DNA of 64,000 nucleotides from Flavobacterium suncheonense GH29-5 = DSM 17707 (GTDB lineage Bacteria > Bacteroidota > Bacteroidia > Flavobacteriales > Flavobacteriaceae): the NCBI RefSeq assembly GCF_000430025.1, contig NZ_AUCZ01000003.1:62001-126000 (forward strand), read 5' to 3'. The notes below the pieces were generated by a model. That model made no database searches, was not told where the DNA came from, and saw only the letters and a program-made list of their open reading frames with translations. Of the stretch, positions 51,955 to 61,700 are shown in pieces (the stretch's first letter is position 1; each line of letters starts with the position of its first letter). The translations under genes were made by a program, and so were the position numbers.

Positions 51955-52323
51955 ATGAAAAATTATATTTCATTGAATATCAAACATTTGTGCGAGAAAA
52001 ATTTTTTAAGTCAAGATGAATTTGGTTTGTTATTTAATTTAAAAAAAGGAGTTGTTGGAACTTATGTACGTGAAATTGCAGTTCCAAAATTGGAAACTCT
52101 ACAAAAAATATCAATTCATTTTGGATTAACAATTGACGATTTTGTAAATCGTCCGTTGTCCGATGTTTCAAATATTGCAAATGAACCAAAACCGAGTTAC
52201 GGATATGAAAATGAAATGCTGAAATTGAAAGACGAAGTAATCAATTTGCAGAAAAATGAAATAGAGCGTTTAAAAGAGAAAATCGAAATGCTTTCAAAAT
52301 CAAACGATTCCAAAACCGCATAA
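51955..52323 (+). CDS. XRE-family repressor with C-terminal coiled coil
   Basis: 122 aa. An HTH of the XRE type spans about 8-62 (SQDEFGLLFNLKKGVVGTYVREIAVPKLETLQKI) and a coiled coil covers 78-115. There is no peptidase domain, so induction is not by RecA-stimulated self-cleavage. It is divergent from a small HTH gene and probably controls the element. Flavobacterial phages often use such repressors. Confidence 0.85.
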   Translation: MKNYISLNIKHLCEKNFLSQDEFGLLFNLKKGVVGTYVREIAVPKLETLQKISIHFGLTIDDFVNRPLSDVSNIANEPKPSYGYENEMLKLKDEVINLQKNEIERLKEKIEMLSKSNDSKTA

Positions 52324-52344
52324 CTAAAAATAGTGAGAGAAAAA

Positions 52345-52360
52345 TCACTAAATTTAGTGA
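52345..52360. promoter_or_regulatory. Perfect 16-bp palindrome, candidate operator
   Basis: TCACTAAATTTAGTGA is fully self-complementary. Single TAGTGA half-sites lie at 52331-52336 and 52389-52394 nearby. Confidence 0.55.
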
Positions 52361-52472
52361 TGTGTAAAATTTTATTTACTTTTTATTTTAGTGATTTTAA
52401 GTCTTCCCAAATGACAATTAAAACCTACTAATTGAAATAATTGCTCTTAAAGAAATAATTGAGCACAAAGAC

Positions 52473-52580
52473 ATGATTATCGAACTATTGAAAAGCGAAA
52501 ACGCTGATCTAAAAGAGAAATTAAAAACTTCTTCCAAACCGACTCTTTCAGTTGTTTGGAAAAGTAAGAAAAAAGAGTAA
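52473..52580 (+). pseudogene. Remnant of an XRE-type coiled-coil C-terminus
   Basis: The 35-residue frame (MIIELLKSENADLKEKLKT, then LSVVWKSKKKE) resembles the C-terminal coiled coil of the neighbouring repressor but has no HTH. Open sequence continues upstream without a start. A decayed second repressor is the best explanation; a tiny gene is the alternative. Confidence 0.4.
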
Positions 52581-52634
52581 ATTTGACATTATTATTAATA
52601 TGGCTAATTACAGCCTTTTAAAAATTATATTCAT

Positions 52635-52970
52635 ATGAAAAGATTTGTTTTACCTTTTTTATTAGGTGTTGTTGTAACTTCCGGATTTGCTTTTAAAGCT
52701 GTATATGATATAAAGTATGATAGCGCAGAGGTTTATGAATTTCCGAAATTTAATGGCTTATGCGTTTTTACTGATTCTGAACCTTTAATGCCCCATGATA
52801 CCATAGGCAAAGTGAAAGTTAAACCGATTTTTAATCTTCATTATACTGAGATCAGAGATAAGTTATTAAAAAAATGCAATGAAACCTATCCTAAAGCAAG
52901 CGGTATAATTATTAGTTCATATAGTTCTGCTGGTGAATACAATGCTCTTGTTATACAATTCAAGAAATAA
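52635..52970 (+). CDS. Small exported protein at the end of the element
   Basis: 111 aa with an N-terminal signal-like helix (LPFLLGVVVTSGFAF) and an alpha/beta domain with two cysteines (C46 and C78 region). No recognised family. Being last before attR and facing outwards, it could be a lysogenic conversion gene. Transcripts from it would run across attP into the integrase in the circular form. Confidence 0.65.
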   Translation: MKRFVLPFLLGVVVTSGFAFKAVYDIKYDSAEVYEFPKFNGLCVFTDSEPLMPHDTIGKVKVKPIFNLHYTEIRDKLLKKCNETYPKASGIIISSYSSAGEYNALVIQFKK

Positions 52971-53064
52971 TTAAGAGTATGTTTCGCGCATACAAATAGC
53001 TTAAAAAACAATATTTCTCAAAACATAACCATTTGATTATCAATTGGTAATTTGTATAGTTTGA
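52971..53064. other. AT-rich right end of the element before attR
   Basis: A 94-bp non-coding stretch. In a circular form it would lie upstream of the integrase through attP. I see no good consensus promoter in it, only TTTG runs. Confidence 0.4.
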
Positions 53065-53111
53065 ATTCATAACCCTGAGGTCACGGGTTCAACTCCCGTC
53101 TTCGCTACAAA
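53065..53111 (+). repeat. attR: distal copy of the 47-bp tRNA repeat
   Basis: Identical to 25905-25951. It is only the 3' half of tRNA-Met and lacks the D arm, so it is not a functional tRNA. Confidence 0.92.
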
Positions 53112-53112
53112 G

Positions 53113-53137
53113 CCCCGTAACTTCTACGGGGTTTTTT
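53113..53137 (+). terminator. Displaced host terminator of tRNA-Met
   Basis: The stem CCCCGTA / TACGGGG with an ACTTC loop is followed by six T residues, 2 bases after attR. Before integration it would have lain directly behind the tRNA. Confidence 0.85.
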
Positions 53138-53433
53138 ATTTTCACTCCATTTCTTCTTCCGCCTGCGAGAATAACTCACTTTCTTTCATCCCTAATTAAC
53201 AAGGTATTACGTCTAAATACGATTTTACATCTGTTATATTTAATTCAAAAATATAATAAATTTTATGATAATTTAACAATCGTGTTTTTTATTCATTTTT
53301 TAAACAAAACCGCTATTTAAAACACATAATACATCTTTTATGTTATTTTATCTATTTGTTATGCTTTCATAAAAAATGTTAAAATTTTATTAATTACATT
53401 TACATAGCTCTAACTCAAATACCCCAAAGAATT
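53138..53433. other. AT-rich upstream region of the first T9SS protein gene
   Basis: I find no gene. A weak promoter -7 box (TACATTTA, 53395-53402) lies about 30 bases before the ATG. Confidence 0.4.
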
Positions 53434-56400
53434 ATGGTAAGAAAAACTACTTCCGTTATTCGCAACTTACTCATCCTACTTATTTTCAACCTTTTAAGTT
53501 GCATTCAGATTCAAGCACAAACCCTCATTACCTACCAGGGATTCGACGGAACTCCGGCAGACGTATGGGGTTACACGAACACACTAAACACCGGCACCAT
53601 TGCAACCAGTAACCTGACCTCTGTTTCCGCACCTAACTCTCTGCGGTTGGGCGGTTCAAATAATTCAGGAACGGGTGCTGCGAACAATGACCCTTTTACG
53701 ACTTTTAACAATGTAAACATTAGTGGCTACACCAACGTTGTCTTAAATTTATCGTTCTCTTCTAACGGTACACCGGATGATAATGACGATTTATACTTAG
53801 ACATATCCTACAACAACGGGGCAACGTATCCCGTCTCAATTAAATTAATTGACGGTAAAGCCAATACTGCACCGGACAACCTTCCCTATTCTCATCCTGC
53901 ATCCCCGGGAAATACAGTGGGTTCTCCTTATTCGTTCAGTATCCCAAACGGAAATACTCAGGTTCGCGTGAGAATTCGTTTCGATGAGCTTGATAACCAA
54001 AGTAATACCAGCGATTTTTATTTCATCGACAACATCAGTCTTTACGGAGTGCCAATTGGTAATAACATGACCGTTACCGGGAGCAACAACAATCCCGTTC
54101 CCCATAATTCTTTAGCTACCACCACTAATGGTACAGATTTCGGAACCACACAGATTATAACCGATCCTGTCATTCGGACTTTCATCATCAAAAACATTGG
54201 CTCAAACCCGATTAACTTAACCGGAAGCCCACTTGTCAACATAACCGGAAGCACTGATTTTACAGTAATTGCGTTGCCTACTACTCCAATTGCATCTCTG
54301 AATAACACAACTTTTCAGATTCGCTTTATTCCAAGTTCTATCGGTATTAAAAACGCGACTGTTTCCATTGCAAGTAATGACAGTGATGAAAATCCGTATA
54401 TTTTCCAAATTAAAGGGGAAGGTGTACAGACTTTTTTTGACAGTGATGGCGATGGTATTCTGGACAATGTTGATATCGACGACGATAATGACGGCATAAG
54501 AGATGATGTGGAAGAAAACAATTGTAATGCAGCCAACGGCCCTAAAGTTAACTACAAATTCTTAAATGAAACTTTTGGAACCGGAGCCCGAACTACAATT
54601 AATACCACCTATAACGCCATTACCACCTATTGTTATGAAGACGGCTCCGGAGGTATTGACACTCCGGAATGTCCTAATTTAAGCACAACCGATTTAAATG
54701 ACGGAAAATATACGGTAGGCCCATCCGCACAGATTGCTTCATGGGCGGCCTCATATTGGTATACAGGTCCCGACCACACCGGAAATCCTAACGGACGAAT
54801 GGCTTTGTTCAACGCTTCTTATGAGCCTGGTATTTTCTATACTGCAACCATTTCGGGCGCTTTGCCAAACATCCCTATTACTTATAGCTTTTGGGTAATC
54901 AACTTAGACCGCAGCAATGCTCCCGGAATTGCTACCCGTTTAAGACCCGATGTGCGCGTAGAGTTCCGCGACATGAGCAACAACTTGCTTACTGCCATTA
55001 ATACCGGTGATATTCCGCCTACTAACGCAGCTAATCCGACTGGTGACTGGTACAATTTTACCGCTAACCTAAACCTGAACGTTACCGCTTTCCGGGTAAT
55101 TTTCATCAACAATGAAACTGGAGGTACTGGAAACGACCTTGCGTTAGACGATATCGTAATCTCTCAAACCTTGTGCGATCTTGACAACGATGGCGTAGCC
55201 GATGTATTCGATTTAGATGCCGATAACGACGGTATAGAAGACATCATAGAAGTAGGCTTAGGCAACTTAAGCAACGGAAAAGGCCGCATGGATGTTGCTT
55301 GGGTAGACGCCAACGGAAATGGTTTACACGATAGCGCTGAAGCACTGATTCCATTGGATACTGATGGTGACGGCGCTCCGGACTATATGGATTTAGACAG
55401 CGACAATGATTCAATTTTCGATGTAGACGAATCGTGGGCCGGAAACATTCACGCGTATCCCGGATTTGAAAACGGTGATGGTGACATTAATGGTGATGGT
55501 GTTGGCGACGGTCCGGAATCGGAAACTTTCAGAAACAAAGACACCGATGGTGATGGTACAACCGAAGGTTTCGGAGACGGTATCTTAGACATTTACGATT
55601 ATTACGTAAACGGATACGGCAACCTTGACCAGGGAAGTAATGTGGCGCCGTTCTTAAATTATGTTTTGGATGCAGACGGCGATGGCATTCCCAATTACTT
55701 AGATGTAATGTCCAACGGAACTACATACGATATTGCAGCCGGACTTTACGCCTCCTTAGACGCTAACAACGACGGAATCATAGACGGAAATGCCGATATC
55801 GACCACGACGGAATCCTAGATGCTTTCGACACCGACACAACCCGATTTGGTTCGCCAAGAAATTTAGAACGCAAATTATATATCGAATTCGACGGCAGAA
55901 ACGATTATGCCACAGACACCAGCGTTATCGGCACCTGGCCAAATGCTTCCATTATGGCATGGGTGAACCTTAACAACGCTTTCAATGCAGAGGGAATGAT
56001 CTTCGGACAACAAAACCTGAGAATTGGTGTCGATGCCCAAAAACGCTTCATGGTGGTGCACAACGGCACCATAACCAAATACAACTCCGCCTTAAACACT
56101 TCGCAATGGATTCATCTTGCCGCAATTTATGACAGTACAAACGGCTTAATGAAACAATATATTAATGGTGCTTTGGTGAATTCTGTAGCCATTTCAGGAA
56201 ATCTGTTACCTACAACTACCCTGCTAACCATCGGTAAAAACGCTGTAACCAACGACCGTTACTTCAAAGGAAAAATCGATGAGGCCAGACTCTTCAATGT
56301 AGCCTTAACGGATGCAGAATTGCAGAAAATCGTATATCAGGAAATCCGAAACAATGCCGGACAGGTTAGAGGTGAAATCATTCCTAAAGACGTACCCGGA

Positions 56401-58431
56401 TTACCGTGGGCCAACCTGATCCGTTATTACAGAATGGACAACTACAAAGATGATGTAATCGACAATCACACAACCGCTGCAATAGATGTAACGCCAGGTG
56501 CAAGAATTTACAATGTAAAAACCATCAAAGTTCAGGAAGCGCCGATGCCTTTTGTAACAGAACAGCCTGGAAATTTTGCAACGGCTTCCCATTCCGTTTC
56601 AAAACAAATCAGAGGATTGGATGTGGATGATTACGACTGGTCTATCATCCATGTAAAACACAACATTACTTCCAACATTAACAATATCGATTTGGGAATG
56701 ATTGTAGATCCGGGCACCACCATCACCATGACCAACGACACCAAAATCCACAACGACTGGTATCTGAAACTTGACGGAAAAATCGATTTGGAAGGCCGTT
56801 CCCAATTACTGCAAACTGCCAACAGTGATTTAGACGTAACCAGTACGGGAATTTTGGAAAGAGACCAACAGGGAACCGGAAACCTGTACAACTACAACTA
56901 TTGGTCGCCACCGGTAAGTACCATAGCCAGTGTTACCGACAACAATACCGGCTTCACGGTTGCGAATGTTCTTAAAGACGGTACCAACCCAGCATCACCT
57001 CAACCCATAACCTGGATTGGCGGCTATGACGGAGCGGCTAATCCTATGCGTTTGGCAAGATTCTGGCTGTATAAATTTGCAAACCTGAGTCAATCGTATG
57101 CCAACTGGCAGCAGATTAATGAAAACTCTGTTTTGCAAACCGGTCAGGGATTTACCATGAAAGGAAGCGGTATTGCCATTCCTCCGGCAACCACAACCCA
57201 AAACTATGTATTTGTCGGGAAACCCAACAACGGGCTGATCAATCATGCAGGTATTCAGGTGGGAGCCAACAATCAGAATTTAATCGGAAACCCTTATCCT
57301 TCTGCCATCGATGCCAACGAGTTTATTACCGATAATTTAGCCGGAACCACAGGAACTTTATACTTCTGGGAACACTATCCGTCGAATGCATCACACAATT
57401 TAGCAGAATACCAAGGTGGATATGCAGCCCGTAATCTGGTGGGCGGAACAATTCCAGTTTCTCCGTCTGAAATTAGCGGATTGGGATCCAGCACGAGAAT
57501 TCCGGGGCGTTTTATCCCGGTAGGACAGGGTTTCTTCATTAAAGGAAATGCTGCCGGTGGTCAGATAATCTACCGAAACAATCAGCGAAAATTCATCAAA
57601 GAAGACAACGTAGATTCCAACGTGATGTTCCGTAACAGTCAGCTTTCTGCAAAAGCAAATAACGGAAACAACAATGGAAACAACGGAAATAATGGCAACG
57701 GAAATAATAACAATGATCCTGTTGATAATGACGGTTTTGCAAGAATCCGATTGGGCTATAACAGCGCTACTAATTTACACCGTCAATTGTTAATCGGTTT
57801 TATGAACGAACATGCCGATGAAGGTTACAATTTAGGTTACGACGGTGATGTACTCGACGTTCAGAGCAATGATGCTTATTTCCAGCTGAATGACAAAAAA
57901 CTTCAGATTCAGGGTGTAGGAACTTTCAAAACGGAAGCCATTTATCCGATTACCGTAAAAGCAAGTCTTACCGGTAAAGTAGAATTTATGATTGACGGTT
58001 TAGAGAATTTCGACAACAGTCAGGCGATTTTCATCCATGACAATCTTGACAACAGTTACCACAACATTCGAGGCAGCCGTTATTCTGTACGCATTCCGGC
58101 CGGAGAAACCACTTCTCGTTTTTCACTTCGCTTTGTCAATCCTATGTCGCACAATCCGGGACATGGCAATCAGAAAGCGGAAGAACCTGTTACTGCTTAT
58201 TACAACCCATCTAATCAGTCAATTAATGTGAGTTCATTGGTTCAGGAAACAACAATAAGCGAAGTTACACTGTTTACGGTTCAGGGTCAAAAAATCAAAA
58301 CGATTGACACCAAAAACCAAAAACTGCAAAGTGTAGACATCGAAGGCCTTGATTTGGCAACAGGGATTTACATCGTTCAGATTAAAACTTCTGATGCAAA
58401 AATACTAAGTGAGAAAATTCTTATTCAATAA
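53434..58431 (+). CDS. Giant T9SS surface protein with LamG-like and calcium-repeat domains
   Basis: 1665 aa. Signal peptide to about 29, a beta region, an Abnormal Spindle-like/anchor-D type segment (about 210-330: DFTVIALPTTPIASL), acidic calcium repeats (DSDGDGILDNVDIDDDNDGI; DLDNDGVADVFDLDADNDGI), a LamG-like domain (about 810-960), a long beta module, an Asn/Gly linker (near 1410), and a C-terminal sorting domain (ATGIYIVQIKTSDAKIL). The sorting domain directs type IX export and surface attachment. Likely adhesive or carbohydrate-binding; the ligand is unknown. Confidence 0.9.
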   Translation: MVRKTTSVIRNLLILLIFNLLSCIQIQAQTLITYQGFDGTPADVWGYTNTLNTGTIATSNLTSVSAPNSLRLGGSNNSGTGAANNDPFTTFNNVNISGYTNVVLNLSFSSNGTPDDNDDLYLDISYNNGATYPVSIKLIDGKANTAPDNLPYSHPASPGNTVGSPYSFSIPNGNTQVRVRIRFDELDNQSNTSDFYFIDNISLYGVPIGNNMTVTGSNNNPVPHNSLATTTNGTDFGTTQIITDPVIRTFIIKNIGSNPINLTGSPLVNITGSTDFTVIALPTTPIASLNNTTFQIRFIPSSIGIKNATVSIASNDSDENPYIFQIKGEGVQTFFDSDGDGILDNVDIDDDNDGIRDDVEENNCNAANGPKVNYKFLNETFGTGARTTINTTYNAITTYCYEDGSGGIDTPECPNLSTTDLNDGKYTVGPSAQIASWAASYWYTGPDHTGNPNGRMALFNASYEPGIFYTATISGALPNIPITYSFWVINLDRSNAPGIATRLRPDVRVEFRDMSNNLLTAINTGDIPPTNAANPTGDWYNFTANLNLNVTAFRVIFINNETGGTGNDLALDDIVISQTLCDLDNDGVADVFDLDADNDGIEDIIEVGLGNLSNGKGRMDVAWVDANGNGLHDSAEALIPLDTDGDGAPDYMDLDSDNDSIFDVDESWAGNIHAYPGFENGDGDINGDGVGDGPESETFRNKDTDGDGTTEGFGDGILDIYDYYVNGYGNLDQGSNVAPFLNYVLDADGDGIPNYLDVMSNGTTYDIAAGLYASLDANNDGIIDGNADIDHDGILDAFDTDTTRFGSPRNLERKLYIEFDGRNDYATDTSVIGTWPNASIMAWVNLNNAFNAEGMIFGQQNLRIGVDAQKRFMVVHNGTITKYNSALNTSQWIHLAAIYDSTNGLMKQYINGALVNSVAISGNLLPTTTLLTIGKNAVTNDRYFKGKIDEARLFNVALTDAELQKIVYQEIRNNAGQVRGEIIPKDVPGLPWANLIRYYRMDNYKDDVIDNHTTAAIDVTPGARIYNVKTIKVQEAPMPFVTEQPGNFATASHSVSKQIRGLDVDDYDWSIIHVKHNITSNINNIDLGMIVDPGTTITMTNDTKIHNDWYLKLDGKIDLEGRSQLLQTANSDLDVTSTGILERDQQGTGNLYNYNYWSPPVSTIASVTDNNTGFTVANVLKDGTNPASPQPITWIGGYDGAANPMRLARFWLYKFANLSQSYANWQQINENSVLQTGQGFTMKGSGIAIPPATTTQNYVFVGKPNNGLINHAGIQVGANNQNLIGNPYPSAIDANEFITDNLAGTTGTLYFWEHYPSNASHNLAEYQGGYAARNLVGGTIPVSPSEISGLGSSTRIPGRFIPVGQGFFIKGNAAGGQIIYRNNQRKFIKEDNVDSNVMFRNSQLSAKANNGNNNGNNGNNGNGNNNNDPVDNDGFARIRLGYNSATNLHRQLLIGFMNEHADEGYNLGYDGDVLDVQSNDAYFQLNDKKLQIQGVGTFKTEAIYPITVKASLTGKVEFMIDGLENFDNSQAIFIHDNLDNSYHNIRGSRYSVRIPAGETTSRFSLRFVNPMSHNPGHGNQKAEEPVTAYYNPSNQSINVSSLVQETTISEVTLFTVQGQKIKTIDTKNQKLQSVDIEGLDLATGIYIVQIKTSDAKILSEKILIQ

Positions 58432-58451
58432 ACAAAAGAAATTGTTGTTAC

Positions 58452-58481
58452 AAAAAAGCCCTGCTCTTGTAGGGCTTTTTT
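58452..58481 (+). terminator. Intrinsic terminator of the first T9SS gene
   Basis: The stem AAAAAAGCCCT / AGGGCTTTTTT with an 8-base loop. Confidence 0.88.
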
Positions 58482-58686
58482 ATTTTTCGTTTGGGTTGTT
58501 TTTAAAAATGCTTTTTATCGAGCTAAATTCCGATTCATCGAAAAGGCCCGCAAACAATATGTTAACTAAAAAGTAATTAGTAGTTTTACTATTATTCCAA
58601 AAACAAAGCCTGTTGTTTTGAGAATTCCCTTGTTTTACCATCAACTTTTCAAAACTGGCTTGCAACTGCTTTTGTCTGGAATTCAC
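58480..58686 (-). CDS. Doubtful small open frame between the T9SS genes
   Basis: 68 aa, without a recognised domain or a clear promoter. It fills most of the gap on the opposite strand and ends in the terminator. It may be a chance or decayed frame. Confidence 0.25.
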   Translation of the reverse strand: MNSRQKQLQASFEKLMVKQGNSQNNRLCFWNNSKTTNYFLVNILFAGLFDESEFSSIKSIFKNNPNEK

Positions 58687-58750
58687 TTTCCTCAGTTCAT
58701 AACCAAGGTCCCTTTTAGAAACAATTATGTTAATTAAAAGCCTTGTTATT

Positions 58751-61700
58751 ATGAAAAAAAGTTACTCTTTTCTACGTTTATTTTCACTCCTGCTTTTCTC
58801 CACATTCTGTTTGGGACAGGATTGTGTTACTCAGAAAACAGTATCGGATGACATTATCTGCTTTGGTCAGAGTGCATCAATAGTACTATCAGGTAGTGAA
58901 ACAGGTGTGCATTACCAACTGCGTCTTGGAGCAACTGACGTTGGTGTTCCGCTGGCAGGAAATGGCGGAGATTTAACTTTCACCGTATCTCCGGCAACCT
59001 CCACAAATTACACTATATATGTTATCGAATGTGACATTACCTATACCGATGAAGGCGTCGTAACCGTAAACCCGATTCCGGATGCAAGTACTGCAAACTC
59101 CAGTCAGGCTGTTTGTTCAGGTTTTGCAATTGTTCCGATTAATTTTACTGGAGGCGTTCCCGGTACCACTTTCAACTGGACAAGAGACAATACAACAAAT
59201 GTAACCGGCATAGTGAATTCCGGTAGCGGAAACATCAGTGGCACTCTTATAAACAACACGACTTCGCCGCAAATTGTAACCTTTACCATCACACAAACAG
59301 CCAACGGATGTGACGGAACGCCAATTACGGCAACGGTAACGGTAAATCCGATTCCGGATGTCAATACAGTTACCTTATCGCAAACCATCTGTTCCGGAGA
59401 GAGCATTTCCGACATCGTTTTTACGAGTAACATACCCGGAACACAATTCAGTTGGACCCGAACCAACGAGGTATTAACTCCCGGCATAGCTGCCTCTGGA
59501 AATGGAACCATTAGTGGTGTTATGACAAATTCAACCACAATTCCAAGAATAACCACTTTTACTGTTACACCCTCTGCAAACGGATGTGAAGGAGCGACTA
59601 TTTCGGTTACCGTTACCGTAAATCCGGAAGTAATTGCAAGTGCCTCAAACCCTAATCAAATACGCTGTTCCGGAGTCGCTTTAGGAGGTTTTGGAATTAC
59701 AAGCAATACTTCTGCCGCGGCAACAACCTATACCTGGATCCGGGACAACACAACAAACCTTACAGGAATAGCTGACAGTGGCACCGGAGCGATTAGCGGC
59801 ACCTTAATCAACAATACAAATACTCCTCAAACTACAACTTTCACAGTAATACCAAGTGCCAACGGGTGTCAGGGAAATCCAATAACCGTGACTGCGCTCA
59901 TTAATCCTAATCCAGTTGCCGGCGTAAACATCCCTTCGCAAAGCATCTGTTCAGGATTTCCAATATCGGACATTATTCCGTCAAGTAATGTTAGTGGTAC
60001 TTTGTATACTTGGACAAGAAATAACACAATCAATGTTACCGGAATCGCAAACAACGATTTAACATTTGGAAACGGAATTATAACCGGCACTCTCATCAAC
60101 AATACTATTTCAAACCAAACGGTAACTTTTACCTTCACACCAAAATACGAAGGTTGCGCCGGAATCCCTACTACTGTTAGCGCCACGGTAATTGTTTATC
60201 CCATTCCCACCGTTGCCACCACAAACAGTTCGCAGACCATTTGTTCCGGAAATAACATTACAACAATAGCTTTCACCGGAATTTCAGGTACTACCTATAA
60301 CTGGGTTAGAGATAACACATCAAACGTTACCGGAATTGCCGACAGCGGAAGCGGAAACATAACCGGCAATCTCACCAACACAACCACAACACAACAAACA
60401 GTGACCTTTACAATCACACCGGAAAGAAACGGCTGCAGCGGCATTCCGATTACCGCCCAGGTTATCGTCGAGGCAACTTCCTTTGGCGGAGCCGTTACTA
60501 TATCCCAGCCTAACATTACTCCAGTAGTAAACATAAAAACGGAATGTCACACCGCAAGCGGAACTCTCTATCTGAGCGGACACAGAGGAAATGTAGTACG
60601 ATGGGAATATTCCACAAACGCAGGAGTTTCCTGGACAACTATTGCCAATACCTCAACTACCCATAATTACAGCAACATTACTGCAACTACTATTTTCAGA
60701 GCCTTGGTACAAAATGGACCGTATTGTGCATTAGCCTACTCCACTTCCTCCATGATAAATGTGATTCCAAACATCAAGCCAACTCCTGTAATAGCAACCC
60801 CGGCCACAATCTGTAACGGAGGCTCGTCTGTGCTTACCGCACAAAGCAGTTACGCAACAAGTGGTTCGATTGCAACGGGAGGATCATTCAGCAATTCAAA
60901 TCCTCCGGGATGGGCGGTGGGTGGCTGCGGAAACTGTTTAAATGCGGGTTCCAGTAACACTAATCCTAGTCCGTGGCAATTAAGCGCTTCAAACGGCGGA
61001 ACTTATTCGGGTATAACTTATACTTCTGATGGAAAATTTGCCATAGCAAACGGCGACTTCACATCTTACCTATACACGCCGACTTTTAACACTTTTGGAT
61101 TAACAACCGCTTCGTTATCTTTTGCCGATGCTTATAATTTACAGGCGGGCGCTTCAATTGCAATTCAGATTTCGGTTAGCGGCGGTGCTTATACCACCCT
61201 TTGGTCTGCCAGTGGAGCGGCAACAAGAACTCCTTATCTGAATTTCCACACCAATCCGAGATCGGTAGATTTGAGTGCTTATTTGGGACAGCCCAATTTA
61301 AGAATCCGATTTGCTTATTTTGGAAATATCGGAAGTTCCTGGGCAGTTGACAATATTGCCATTCCGGATGTTCCGACAAATTTATCCACACAATGGGTAG
61401 ATTCCGTAAGCGGAACAGTGATTAGCAATAACACCACGATTACAGTTTCACCTACGGTTACCACTACGTATGCCGTGACTTCCTTTTTAAACGGCTGCAA
61501 CAGTTTCGGCACTGACGGAACAGCTTATGTAACCGTAAATGTAAACCCAAGACCAACGGCGGAACTTAGCCAGGACCAATACGTCTGTTATGGCGGAACG
61601 GCTACCTTTACCGTTCATTTTACCGGAAACGGACCTTATCGCTTTACTTTATTCAACGGAACAACCTCAACGACTTACAACAATATCACGCCTAACGCCA

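Larger units (their letters stand above)
52324..52634. other. 311-bp gap between the XRE repressor and the 52635 gene
   Basis: It holds the 16-bp palindrome, its half-sites and, on the plus strand, an open reading frame 52473-52580 of 35 aa that resembles the coiled C-terminus of an XRE repressor (IIELLKSENADLKEKLK). The frame remains open upstream to about 52422 with no start codon. It is likely the remains of a second regulator. Confidence 0.5.
25905..53111. mobile_element. Integrated element in tRNA-Met, candidate tailless prophage, about 27.2 kb
   Basis: The unit is bounded by identical 47-bp repeats (25905-25951 and 53065-53111) covering the 3' half of the tRNA. It carries a tyrosine integrase next to the tRNA, a repressor at the far end, two methyltransferases, lysis-type enzymes and a large block of small membrane-anchored proteins. 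Base composition looks more AT-rich than the flanks. I find no terminase, portal, tail, relaxase, VirB or Tra gene. The virus reading rests on gene style and layout. A non-viral integrative element or a satellite remains possible. Confidence 0.85.

Noticed and set aside
25905..53111. Integrative conjugative element
   Set aside because: No relaxase, coupling protein or Tra/VirB gene is seen, and the gene style is that of virus structural modules.
53065..53111. Second tRNA-Met gene
   Set aside because: It lacks the D arm and 5' acceptor strand; it is only the att copy of the 3' half.
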